From the NCBI RefSeq assembly GCF_902498825.1, contig NZ_LR701459.1:3540564-3604563 (forward strand): a DNA stretch of 64,000 nt, written 5' to 3'. This DNA is from Rhizobium sp. EC-SD404 (GTDB lineage: Bacteria > Pseudomonadota > Alphaproteobacteria > Rhizobiales > Rhizobiaceae). Position numbers and translations under genes: made by a program. Shown one piece after another: positions 1 through 9,416 of the stretch. How positions within the stretch are numbered: position 1 is the stretch's first letter; the number at the start of each line of letters is the position of its first letter. The notes under the pieces are model-generated. The model worked only from the letters and a program-made list of their open reading frames with translations, was not told where the DNA came from and ran no database searches.

Positions 1-2019
1 CAAGGTTCTTTCTGGGCCCTTTCCGGGCTTTCCGAAAAGTCGGCGCTACCAGGTCTTTCGAAACTGGCTGGAAGTCCGATTCCATCGTTCGTCGGACCGA
101 AGAAGAGCGACAGCGTGTATTTCTCATTCGAGAACGACAGCGAGCCTTCGCTCTTGCCGCCCGCTTGGAAGACGGAACTGGGCATTGCCGACGACTGGCG
201 CAGAGCCGACGACGCTCACCGCCTCTGGGTCGTCTGGCGACCGGCGTCGCAGTCGCGTCGCGAGTTGCTCGAGTCCCTGAGGCGAGGTCACGTCAGATGC
301 GGACCGGACATCGTCCCCGACGCGATCTTGATAGGCGGCGACACGTACTTCCTTCGGGAGAACTACACCGTACGCGACGGTCATATCGTACTCTCGAAAT
401 CGGTCAACGAAGCCAACGTCGAACTGGTCGAGATGGAACTTGGCGTCGCGCTGGCCAGGATTGAAAAGGAACGAGCCCTCGTCTTCGCCGAAAGGCCGAA
501 TATACTGGGACGCGCGGTCGAGGATATACGAGACGATGCTACGGTCATCGCGTCGACGGCCGCACTCTTCGAACGGATAAAATCTGCGCTCGAGGGAGCG
601 CAGGCGCCTAGCGCTAGTCTCGAAGAAATGCGCGGCGTCGTCCTCAAGTATATCGAGTCGGTTGCAGGAAGTCACGACGAACGCGACCTTCAGCGTCTTC
701 TCGACGCTCTGGCGAAACGCGACCGTCTGATCGACCTCTTTCCCGAGGTCGTCCGCAAAGTCCCGCGTTACTCAAGAGAGATAGACGACCTCGTTGAAAC
801 CGAAAAGAACAAAAGGGTCGCCGAGGTCCAAGCGACGATCGATGAACTTGCAGCCGAGCGGATGGCGGAAGTCGTAGCCGTCGAAGACGACCTTGCTGCG
901 AAACGTAAGCTGATCGAGGAGGCGTCCGTTCGCCTGGAAGACCGAGTTCTAGCCGTGCGAGAACTCGAAGCTAGCCTCGATGAAAAGATCGAAAGCGCTC
1001 TGAACAGGCTGTACGACATATCCTCTTCGGAATTCCGATCCATGATCGGTCGCGTACGAACGAATACCGAACTGGTCGAGACGTTGGCGAGGTCGATCGA
1101 TACGTCTGTCGCCGATCGCAGTGAGGTCGCTACGTTCGATCCCACCGACCTGTTGCGGAACACCGAGTTCATTCGCTCACTCGCTCTCCAGATCTCCGGT
1201 GAAATCCGGTCGGACGCTCGTCTGGACTGTCCGGTAGACGAGACTGCCGTCGCTCGCACAGCGTCTATCGACATGGTCTCGGCGAAGATCGGGATCGGAC
1301 CTTCCGCCTTGGCTTCGATGTTCGGATTCGCGGTCTGCGGAAGGCTGCCCCTGTTCGTGGGACCGGAGGCGATGGAGGTCGCGGAAGCATTCTCGAACCT
1401 GGTCGGTGGGCCCAACTACTTCGTCCAGTTCTGTAATCCAACCCTCGTCTCGTTCGAGGACCTCTTCTCCGGATCGACCGTTAGAAAGACGCCGTTCGCA
1501 TCGGCCGTAGAGGTGGCGATCGCGAATCCCGATCGGATCATTCCGGCCGTCCTGGCCAACCTGGATCTCGCACCATTCGGTTTCTGGATCGATGGCATCC
1601 AGGATCGACGCTCTTATCGCGCCCTTCCCCCAAATCTGGTCGTCTCGGCGACTGTGACCGGCGAGGATGGTCAGGCGTCACTGTCGGCACTGCGCGGCAC
1701 TGTAAAGCACGAGGCAGCAGGCATCGCACGTCCGCTGTCGACCAAGGATCGGCGTGATCTGAAGGGTTGGACTTATCCCCGAGGAGAAAGCGCTGCAAAA
1801 ATCGCTGAGATCCTTGCCGGCATCGATATGGAGAGCCTCACACCCGGCTTGCGACAGACCATCGGGCAAGTCGCGAAAGCAGCGTCCTGGGCCGGTGACG
1901 TCGATGCCGACGACATCGCCTTGTCGATCCAGGCGAGCATTCCGTGGCTTCTACAGGTCGCTGGTCAGACGCCACCGCAGGACAAATGGCTGATCAAGCT
2001 TACGGACGGAAGGAGATAG
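1..2019 (+). CDS. Druantia-like partner protein (DruH-like?), N-terminus outside window
   Basis: The reading frame is open to base 1: codons before the GTG at 115 have no stop and read as protein (FWALSGLSEKSALPGLSKL). The gene therefore starts left of the window and GTG 115 is unlikely to be the true start. At least 673 residues are present. The part after base 115 has a long charged coiled coil at about residues 215-300 (ERMAEVVAVEDDLAAKRKL) followed by a globular C-terminus. I recognise no catalytic motif. It abuts the giant helicase gene downstream, with an AGGAG just before its own stop serving the next gene, so the two are translationally linked. A large uncharacterised protein followed by a ~2,000-residue DUF1998 helicase is the arrangement of type III Druantia (druH-druE). 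That assignment rests on context and size, not on recognised homology of this protein. Confidence 0.6.
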   Translation, partial: QGSFWALSGLSEKSALPGLSKLAGSPIPSFVGPKKSDSVYFSFENDSEPSLLPPAWKTELGIADDWRRADDAHRLWVVWRPASQSRRELLESLRRGHVRCGPDIVPDAILIGGDTYFLRENYTVRDGHIVLSKSVNEANVELVEMELGVALARIEKERALVFAERPNILGRAVEDIRDDATVIASTAALFERIKSALEGAQAPSASLEEMRGVVLKYIESVAGSHDERDLQRLLDALAKRDRLIDLFPEVVRKVPRYSREIDDLVETEKNKRVAEVQATIDELAAERMAEVVAVEDDLAAKRKLIEEASVRLEDRVLAVRELEASLDEKIESALNRLYDISSSEFRSMIGRVRTNTELVETLARSIDTSVADRSEVATFDPTDLLRNTEFIRSLALQISGEIRSDARLDCPVDETAVARTASIDMVSAKIGIGPSALASMFGFAVCGRLPLFVGPEAMEVAEAFSNLVGGPNYFVQFCNPTLVSFEDLFSGSTVRKTPFASAVEVAIANPDRIIPAVLANLDLAPFGFWIDGIQDRRSYRALPPNLVVSATVTGEDGQASLSALRGTVKHEAAGIARPLSTKDRRDLKGWTYPRGESAAKIAEILAGIDMESLTPGLRQTIGQVAKAASWAGDVDADDIALSIQASIPWLLQVAGQTPPQDKWLIKLTDGRR

Positions 2020-2022
2020 TTG

Positions 2023-5000
2023 ATGTTCGACCCAATCGGCGGTTTCGAGAGATCGAAGCAGTTCTTCATCTCCTATCTCGACACGGCGTTCCGGATCGAT
2101 GACAGGGAGATGGCGGAACGCAGACGATCGCTCCTTCTGAAGCACGGAAATCTGGCACTCGATCCGATCTTCGAGGTCGTCCGGCGATACCGTCAGTCGG
2201 ATTTCGGTCTGGAGGAACTGGTGGGAGGCCAAGGCGAGTCGATCCTACCGGAGTTCACGCCCGAACAACGTCGAGCATTCGTTGAGCTTGCCCTCAGCGG
2301 TCTCTTCGACAGAGCCGAAGGCGCCGAACTGAAGGGACGTTATCACCCCTACACACATCAGATCGAGATGCTGTGCAAGGGCGTGCAGGACGGCATGCCT
2401 GGGATCGTCACCTCCGGCACGGGTTCCGGCAAGACCGAGTCCTTCATGCTTCCGATCATCGCTTCGATTGCGAGAGAAGCGACTCTCTGGCCTGCGCCGA
2501 AAGGCGAACTGTCTCCCGCCTGGTTCGAGAAGGGATCGAGGAGGCATTTCAAGTTCCAGCGCGCCAACGAGCATCCGGAACGACCGAAGGCGGTCAGGGC
2601 GCTGATCCTGTACCCGATGAACGCGTTGGTCGAAGACCAGATGACCCGCCTCCGCAAGACGCTCGACTCGGAAGAAGCACGGTCGGTGATGGACAAGAGA
2701 TTCTCGGGCAACAGGATATTCTTCGGTCGCTACACCGGAAAGACCCCCGTGACGGGCTTCCATCGACATCCGCGCCTCGCGGAGGATAGCGGCTGGAAGA
2801 AGCAGAACAGGCGGCGTCGCGATCAGCTTCGGCAGGACATGCAGCTTCTCGACGACATCCGTCGTCAGGTCGGTGCTTCCGACGAGAGACGTCTGGCAGA
2901 AAATCCGAGAGCGGAAAGGCATCGCTTTCTCTTTGCCGATCCGCGAGGTTCGGAAACCGTTTCCCGATGGGACATGCAGGAAGCTCCGCCCGATATCCTC
3001 GTCACGAACCAGGCAATTCTGAATGCGATGCTGGTCCGCGAAGTGGACAGCCCCATCATCGACAAGACGCGGAGATGGATCATCGAGAACAGGGATGCGC
3101 GCTTCTTTCTCGTCATGGACGAACTCCATCTGGTTCGAGGAAGCGGAGGAGCGGAAGTAGCGGGGCTTCTGCGAATTCTTCTGCATCGCCTCGGCCTCGA
3201 TCTTCCTGAGCATCGCCACAAACTTCGCGTTCTGGCGTCGAGCGCCTCCCTCCCGGTCGATGATGAAGAGGACGCAGCGGCAAGTCTCGACTACCTCTCC
3301 GACATGTTCGGTTCCGCCGGCACGTTCGGGGAGAACGAAGAAGCGGCTGTCGACATCGCCGCCCTCTGGAAAACTGCAGTGGTGCCGGGTGTGCAGGAGC
3401 CTCTGCAGGATCCGAAGCGGATCATCGACGTCAAGTCGTTGGAGGCGCTCGGAAGAAGCCTTGATCTGGGAACCACCATACCGGAACGCGTGGCTACCTT
3501 TCGGAACAGCCTCGGCGATGCCGTACTGGCGCTGACGGGAAAGACGAAGCCCTCGAAGGAGGCCTTCGAAGAGGCGGTCGGTATCGCGGCCTATGCGATC
3601 GCAGCAGGCCTCGGCAAATCCGATGGCAAGACCGGCCCCGGCCATTCGAGAACGCTTTCGACGCGGATCTTCGGCGAAGAGAACGAAATGGCCCTTAGGG
3701 GTCTCACGGTCGTTCGCGCAATTCCCGACCTACCCCCCGGTCTTTTGGACGAAAACTTCATACCGTCCAGAAAGGCGGTCGAAACGCTCCCGAGTTTTCG
3801 GATCCACTGCTTCTTTCGAAACATAGAAGGCCTCTTCGCGTCCATCACGCCGACGGGCGACGGGTACTCCTGGGGTCTTCCGAGCATCGAAAGAGGCGAA
3901 GCGTTCGACGCGACTGTCGAAGGCGAGAGACCTCGTCGACGCTTCGAGCTTCTATACTGCGAAGCGTGCGGCGATCTCGTCGTCGGCGGACGCAGAGGCG
4001 GAGGCACGAACGGTACGGCGACTTCATTGCTTCCTGCCCCGCAGGATCTGGAAAGACTACCCGAAAGCCCGACTACGGGCCGTTTCGAAGACGCGACATA
4101 TAAGGAGTTCGCTCTCTTCTGGCCAGGTAGGAAGGTGCCGGTGGCAGGGGAGGACCCGCACTATTCTTGGATCGAAGGGCATCTGGACCCCGCTACGGGC
4201 ATCGTCCGGAGCGGCTCGTCGGAGGGTAGCGTGTCCGGGCGGCTGCTTATGCGGAACGAGACCGAAGACAAGCACGGAAGAAAGGCCGACGGCGTCGCCA
4301 GCGCGGTCCCATACTGCTGCCCGCGCTGCGGCACCGACTACTATCAACGCTTCCGTGCGAAGAACAGCATCCGACGAGAGGGACGGCTGTCGCCCATTCG
4401 AAGCTTCCGAACCGGTTTCGGCAAGACCTCGCAGCTTCTGGCCACTGAACTCGTCGCGTACCTCAAGGCACAGGGAGGAGACGGAAAGCTCGTAGCTTTC
4501 TCCGATAGCCGACGAGACGCGGCTACCCTCGCGTTGGATGTCGAGGTCCAGCACCAACGCGACCTTCGTCGTGAGCTTCTGGTCGTCGCAGCGAACGACA
4601 AGAAGCTCGCGGAGGTCGCGACGTCGACCGAGGAAGCAGAATACGAGTCCGTCAAGGCGAGGATCGGCGAACTTCTGGAGGAGGACGAAACCGACACTCC
4701 TGAATGGACACAAGCGCAGAAGCGGCTGAAAACTCTCAAAGGTCTGATTTCGGGTCAGAAGCACTCTCCATCCTTCCCTCTCCAGCAGATCCTGGAGTTC
4801 TCGCGAGGCCATGACGAGAAGGAACTGACTGTTCGGCCCGTCTTGCGTGACATGATCGCGATCGGCGCAAACCCGAAGGAAGGAGCCGACACGCCGAAGA
4901 ACAAGCTGGGCGGCAAGTCCTGGAACGAGCATTTCGTCGAGACGGAGAATGGATACGCGTGGATCGATCGCTACGATCTCGATGAACATGAGAAGACCGA

Positions 5001-8000
5001 ACGGGCGAGAAAGGAACTGCACAAGGACCAAAGAGTCGAAGCAGCCGATCTCCTGTTCAGTCGCACCTATTTCGCACTCGAAGAGACAGGACTCGGGTAT
5101 CCTAGCTTCGTCGGGCGCAAAGCCTACGGCGAAGAGGATGAGAAGCGCGACGCATGGCTACGTATGTTCGCGGACGCCTATCGCGTTATCCCGAACCGAT
5201 ACACGCGAGAAGAACAGGGAAGAGCTTCCTACACGCCGTGGAACGATGCTGCGGACGCCATGGGAAGGAGGCAGGAATCAAGGGTCTCTAAGATTCTGCG
5301 TCGGATATTCAAGGAAGACGCGGCCAAGGAACTCGACGGTTTCCTGTCGTGGTTGCGGGAGCATGACCAGCCGACGACGGAGGGGCGAATTGATGTCACG
5401 AGCCTGAGCTTTAGGATCGTGGAGCCCTCCGATCCATTCTGGCGTTGCACGAACTGCTCGCGCGTCCATCTACATCGAGGACTGAGTGCCTGTACGCGTT
5501 GTGGTGAGCCCATGGACGGAACTCCGTCGGGCGACGTGGGCTCTCTCCGCTCCGACAATTTCCTAGGCCGACGCGTCGTTCGAGCTTTGGAGGGCGATCG
5601 TCCGTTCAGGTTGAGATGCGAGGAACTGACCGGCCAGACCGGAGATCCGAGCGACCGGCTTCAGAGGTTCAAGGGGATATTTGTTCAGGAGGATGGCGAG
5701 AAGGACGGCGTTTTCCATCTGCGCACCAAATCCCGTGAGATCGATCTCATTTCCGTCACCACTACCATGGAAGTCGGTGTCGACATCGGCGCTCTTCAGG
5801 CGGTCTACCAGGCGAACATGCCGCCGCAGCGATTCAACTATCAGCAGCGCGTCGGTCGAGCCGGCCGGAGAGGTCAAGCGTTCTCTTCGGTCGTCACCAT
5901 TTGCCGAAGCCGTAGCCACGATATCCATTACTTCCGCAATCCGATCGCGATCACCGGCGATGCACCGCCGCCGCCGTTCCTCACCAAAGGTCTAGCCGAC
6001 ATTCCGTCGCGACTGCTGCGCAAGTTCTGGCTCGTCGCAGCTTTCGAACTGCTACGCAAGGACAGTGGCGGATCGTGGGAAGGCGACAGGGCCGTTCCTC
6101 CCGATATCCATGGCGAGTTCGTCACCTGCCGCGAATGGTTCGCGGCGAAGTCGAACTGGCCGGAGCGGCTCGCGCATGCCCTGGAACGAACGGACGGCTA
6201 TCGCCTCGCATATGCGGAGACGCTGGCCCGGGCTGCGAACATCGATCGCGATGAGCTTCTGGCGGGTGTGACTACGAAAAGGCTTTTGCAGGAAATCGAG
6301 GGGCTTCGCCAAGAATATTCCGGCCAACTCGCGACCGCGGAAAACGAGGATGCCGGAGAGGACGACACCGAAGTCGCCGCGAATACGACGAACGACGGCG
6401 GCGCTTCACTCGGTCTCGCGTCGGCACTAGCCGAGAGCGGCCTTCTACCTCTCTATGGAATGCCGACACGGACCCGGAATCTCTATACCGGCCATTCGAT
6501 GAAGCACACGGCTTCCGGCAGAAAACCCGTGTGGGACACCATTGATCGTGATCAGGATATGGCGATCTTCGAGTTCGCACCCGGATCCGTGATTCCGAAA
6601 GACAAGGAGAGACATCTCTGTGTCGGCTTCACGGGGCCTCTCCCTCAGCCGAACGAACGCGAAATGACTCTAGAGCCGCATCAGCACTGGGCCCGAGACC
6701 ATTTCTTCCTCTCTTTTTGTCCGGCTTGCGGAAACTGGGAAAAAAGCGTCGGGCCTGTACCGATCGAAGAATGCGGGACATGCGGATCCGAACTCGATCC
6801 GACCAGGTCCAGAGAGTGTTTCTCTCCGGGTGCCTACAGAACCGATTTCAATCCGCGCACAGAGGACCTGGTTTCCAAGGGTCGTCGTATGCTGACACTC
6901 GCCAACATCGGCAGACCTACGGAGACGACCAGGAACGGTAATATCGAGATCCGTTTCGCCGAGCACGCGAAGATCCATCTAGTGAATCCTGGGGAAGACA
7001 CCGAAGACGGCGAACCCAAGGGGTTCGTCGTGCAGGAAACGACGGACAAGAAAGCCGCGAGATGGTATCAGAAGACCGACGCGGGCAATAAATTCTATAA
7101 GAACATCCTGACGGATCAGGCGATCCGTCCCGAGACACTGCTAGAAAGCGAACAGAAGGGCGAGGACGACAGGTGGGGTGTCCTCGATGACCACGAGCCA
7201 TGGCACGGCTGGCTCTCGTCGTCGAAGGTCACGAACTCCTTGCAGATTTCGACATCCACCTTCTCGCCGAAGCTACGTATCGCCGACCTGGAGGCGTCCG
7301 ACGTTTTCCGTCGTACGGATCAGAGCAAGACCAGCGTACGCGCTGCTGCCATCTCGGCCACGCAGATGCTGATACAGCGTGCCGCTCTCGAACTCGACGT
7401 GGCTCCCGAAGAATTCGAGAGTCTGGCGCCTCGTGTTGTCGAGGAAGACGACGGGAAGCGCACGATCTTCCTTCAGATCGCGGACACGTTGACGAACGGC
7501 TCGGGGTTCTGCCGCCATCTTCAGAAGGGCGGACGTCGCTCGATCGACAACATCATCGAAAGCATACTCACGGACGACACGAAGTGGCCGCTGAACGCCT
7601 TCACGGAGGCCGATCACGCCTCCAAATGTTCGATGTCGTGCTACCGATGTCTGCAGCGGTACAACAACCGGAACATGCACGGTCTTCTGGACTGGCGGTT
7701 AGGACTTTCGTATCTGCGCGCCCTGCAAGACCCTACTTTCCAGTGCGGATTGAAAAATGGCGAGTTTGATGCCTATTCCGAGTTGCGCGACTGGAGAGCG
7801 CATGCCAGCCAGCATGTGAGCGACGCGAAGAGTTTCATCCCGGAGTGCAGGGACGGCAAGCTTGGGCGTCTCGACCTGCCTGCGTTCACGATCGATGCCG
7901 AAAGGAAGAAGTGGGCTGTGATCATCCATCCCTTATGGAAGCACGAGGGCCTCAGAGATGATCTCGGCCTCGCCCCTGGTGTCGCGCTGATCGATACGTT

Positions 8001-8052
8001 CGAGCTTGCAAGACGACCGCTCTGGGCACTCAAGAATTCCACCGTTGGCTGA
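2023..8052 (+). CDS. Giant DExH helicase with DUF1998-like C-terminus (DruE-like)
   Basis: The protein has 2,009 residues. I chose ATG 2023 because AGGAG lies 7 nt upstream; TTG 2020 is the alternative. Superfamily 2 helicase motifs appear in order: Walker A TSGTGSGKTESF near residue 135, DExH box (MDELHLVRG) near 368, motif III SSAS near 406, VGVDIG near 1248 and motif VI QRVGRAGRRGQ near 1276. Cysteine pairs typical of zinc sites are CEAC (~646), CPRC (~766), CTNC/CTRC (~1142) and CPAC/CGTC (~1567). The end carries the DUF1998-like cluster CSMSCYRCLQRYNN (~1870). Size and layout fit DruE, the common helicase of Druantia anti-phage systems. A DISARM origin is less likely because DISARM splits helicase and DUF1998 into separate proteins. 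Helicase identity is clear; the system name is inferred. Confidence 0.78.
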   Translation: MFDPIGGFERSKQFFISYLDTAFRIDDREMAERRRSLLLKHGNLALDPIFEVVRRYRQSDFGLEELVGGQGESILPEFTPEQRRAFVELALSGLFDRAEGAELKGRYHPYTHQIEMLCKGVQDGMPGIVTSGTGSGKTESFMLPIIASIAREATLWPAPKGELSPAWFEKGSRRHFKFQRANEHPERPKAVRALILYPMNALVEDQMTRLRKTLDSEEARSVMDKRFSGNRIFFGRYTGKTPVTGFHRHPRLAEDSGWKKQNRRRRDQLRQDMQLLDDIRRQVGASDERRLAENPRAERHRFLFADPRGSETVSRWDMQEAPPDILVTNQAILNAMLVREVDSPIIDKTRRWIIENRDARFFLVMDELHLVRGSGGAEVAGLLRILLHRLGLDLPEHRHKLRVLASSASLPVDDEEDAAASLDYLSDMFGSAGTFGENEEAAVDIAALWKTAVVPGVQEPLQDPKRIIDVKSLEALGRSLDLGTTIPERVATFRNSLGDAVLALTGKTKPSKEAFEEAVGIAAYAIAAGLGKSDGKTGPGHSRTLSTRIFGEENEMALRGLTVVRAIPDLPPGLLDENFIPSRKAVETLPSFRIHCFFRNIEGLFASITPTGDGYSWGLPSIERGEAFDATVEGERPRRRFELLYCEACGDLVVGGRRGGGTNGTATSLLPAPQDLERLPESPTTGRFEDATYKEFALFWPGRKVPVAGEDPHYSWIEGHLDPATGIVRSGSSEGSVSGRLLMRNETEDKHGRKADGVASAVPYCCPRCGTDYYQRFRAKNSIRREGRLSPIRSFRTGFGKTSQLLATELVAYLKAQGGDGKLVAFSDSRRDAATLALDVEVQHQRDLRRELLVVAANDKKLAEVATSTEEAEYESVKARIGELLEEDETDTPEWTQAQKRLKTLKGLISGQKHSPSFPLQQILEFSRGHDEKELTVRPVLRDMIAIGANPKEGADTPKNKLGGKSWNEHFVETENGYAWIDRYDLDEHEKTERARKELHKDQRVEAADLLFSRTYFALEETGLGYPSFVGRKAYGEEDEKRDAWLRMFADAYRVIPNRYTREEQGRASYTPWNDAADAMGRRQESRVSKILRRIFKEDAAKELDGFLSWLREHDQPTTEGRIDVTSLSFRIVEPSDPFWRCTNCSRVHLHRGLSACTRCGEPMDGTPSGDVGSLRSDNFLGRRVVRALEGDRPFRLRCEELTGQTGDPSDRLQRFKGIFVQEDGEKDGVFHLRTKSREIDLISVTTTMEVGVDIGALQAVYQANMPPQRFNYQQRVGRAGRRGQAFSSVVTICRSRSHDIHYFRNPIAITGDAPPPPFLTKGLADIPSRLLRKFWLVAAFELLRKDSGGSWEGDRAVPPDIHGEFVTCREWFAAKSNWPERLAHALERTDGYRLAYAETLARAANIDRDELLAGVTTKRLLQEIEGLRQEYSGQLATAENEDAGEDDTEVAANTTNDGGASLGLASALAESGLLPLYGMPTRTRNLYTGHSMKHTASGRKPVWDTIDRDQDMAIFEFAPGSVIPKDKERHLCVGFTGPLPQPNEREMTLEPHQHWARDHFFLSFCPACGNWEKSVGPVPIEECGTCGSELDPTRSRECFSPGAYRTDFNPRTEDLVSKGRRMLTLANIGRPTETTRNGNIEIRFAEHAKIHLVNPGEDTEDGEPKGFVVQETTDKKAARWYQKTDAGNKFYKNILTDQAIRPETLLESEQKGEDDRWGVLDDHEPWHGWLSSSKVTNSLQISTSTFSPKLRIADLEASDVFRRTDQSKTSVRAAAISATQMLIQRAALELDVAPEEFESLAPRVVEEDDGKRTIFLQIADTLTNGSGFCRHLQKGGRRSIDNIIESILTDDTKWPLNAFTEADHASKCSMSCYRCLQRYNNRNMHGLLDWRLGLSYLRALQDPTFQCGLKNGEFDAYSELRDWRAHASQHVSDAKSFIPECRDGKLGRLDLPAFTIDAERKKWAVIIHPLWKHEGLRDDLGLAPGVALIDTFELARRPLWALKNSTVG

Positions 8053-8387
8053 ACGAACGAGATTGACCTCGTTCGGGCAGTCCACGCTGGAGATCACTCG
8101 CGCAGCTTACAAAGCGATTTGGGGTCGTGTTGCTGAACGTGATGTAATTGAGCGGTCATTGAAGGTTCGGCAATCTCGGAAACCGAGCTAGAAGAGACGT
8201 CCTCTGTACGGCAAAGGCTTCTTCGTACGTGTCATCTCTGCGAGTCGGCCTTGACACGCCGTTTTGCACGCATTCGAACGTCCGCTCTTCGACAAGGGGA
8301 AGAGTATGCTCCTACGACCGAATTAGGGGCGTTTACCAGACTTACCGATCGATCCGAACCCCTACCATCATACAAATTGCGGGGGGC
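8053..8387. other. Intergenic gap between convergent defence genes
   Basis: This 335-base stretch lies between the helicase gene and the HNH gene, which are transcribed towards each other. I see no convincing reading frame, tRNA or strong T-tailed hairpin here. It is probably just the junction of two defence modules. Confidence 0.5.
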
Positions 8388-9416
8388 TTATCTCTCTAGA
8401 ATCTCGCACCTCGCCAGCCCCTTAGCGGCAACAAGTTCGAGCAGCTCGAGGAAGCGATTGTTGTCCTGGGCCATCTTCCAAAAATTTATAAAGCGGCAAA
8501 CGAGCTGCATGTTGCCAATAGCGTAGTGACCGGAACTGTCTATTCGATCAGGGGAAACTAACATATCGGAATCACAGTCGTCTGATCCATGCAAATGCAT
8601 GGGGAGACCTGTGATCTTGCAGCGCCCCTGCTGAGCCACGAACAGCTCATGCAGATGGGCTTTCATCTCCGGCTCCGAGCAGTGAATTTCCTTATTCTTC
8701 AGATGCTTGAAGACCTTTTGGCCGTTCGCATTTTTAACAGTCTCGGTGATCGAAAGCATCAAGTTCGAAAGTGTCAGCTCAAGCAGTGTTGCGCTGGTTG
8801 CAAGGGTCTTCTGCTCGCCCAACCGCGTCTTCCATTTTGCGCGTGAGTGCCAATGCGAAAGATCATCGCCATCAACAACCGCGCGCAGGTAGACCTTCAT
8901 GTCCTCATTGGCGACGCTGAACATTGCAGCCATTGAGACGATGTAATCTTTGGCGACCGGATGGATGGTCCGCCAGGAGAGCGGTTTTCCATTTCGGTCG
9001 TGGCGCGACCATTTCGTGACGGGCTTTGCGAGCATCACCCTGTCTTCGTACGGATGAAAAACCGGGTCGGCGCCGGTCGTCTCGGCCCAATAGAGGCTAT
9101 CTTTTCCTTTGTCGCGATGCAGCCACAGGTCGCCCATGCTACTCGTTAGATCGGTACCTCGGTTCATCCACAAGGTCGCCCGGCCTTTGATATCGCCTTC
9201 AGTGTCACCGGGTTTCGCGGTTGCTCGTTCCAGGTCGAGATAGGCGTTATAATCATTTGCAGACCATGCGTCGAAGTAGGGCTTGTCGAAGCCAAGAGCG
9301 ACCAGATTCTCCTTTAGGCAACGAGGCCAGAGCTCGTTGTCGTTTCCAGTCATGATAACGTATATCTGTCCTGCCAAGTGCTTCCCTCCCAAAGAACACG
9401 GTAATGCGATCTGCAT
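8388..9416 (-). CDS. HNH-type endonuclease of the McrBC operon
   Basis: This 342-residue protein is the third gene of the mcrB-mcrC transcription unit. Its ATG follows the mcrC stop with no intervening base (TGAATG), so translation is probably coupled. A later start at MTGNDNELW near residue 22 is possible. The N-terminal two thirds are unrecognised. The C-terminus has a compact HNH/endonuclease-VII-like core: CKITGLPMH (~265), SPDRIDSSGHY (~287), then GNMQLVC and a conserved Asn/Lys helix. The D-R-I-D...Y...N-x-QLVC order is typical of HNH nucleases in restriction and phage-defence loci. McrC normally supplies the nuclease of an McrBC system, so a second nuclease in the operon is notable. 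It may be an extra effector or a separate module sharing the transcript. Confidence 0.7.
   Translation of the reverse strand: MQIALPCSLGGKHLAGQIYVIMTGNDNELWPRCLKENLVALGFDKPYFDAWSANDYNAYLDLERATAKPGDTEGDIKGRATLWMNRGTDLTSSMGDLWLHRDKGKDSLYWAETTGADPVFHPYEDRVMLAKPVTKWSRHDRNGKPLSWRTIHPVAKDYIVSMAAMFSVANEDMKVYLRAVVDGDDLSHWHSRAKWKTRLGEQKTLATSATLLELTLSNLMLSITETVKNANGQKVFKHLKNKEIHCSEPEMKAHLHELFVAQQGRCKITGLPMHLHGSDDCDSDMLVSPDRIDSSGHYAIGNMQLVCRFINFWKMAQDNNRFLELLELVAAKGLARCEILER

Noticed and set aside
2245..3645. Long antisense reading frame (466 codons) inside the giant helicase gene
   Set aside because: It lies opposite clear helicase motifs and gives arginine-rich sequence without known domains. It is a by-product of high GC content.
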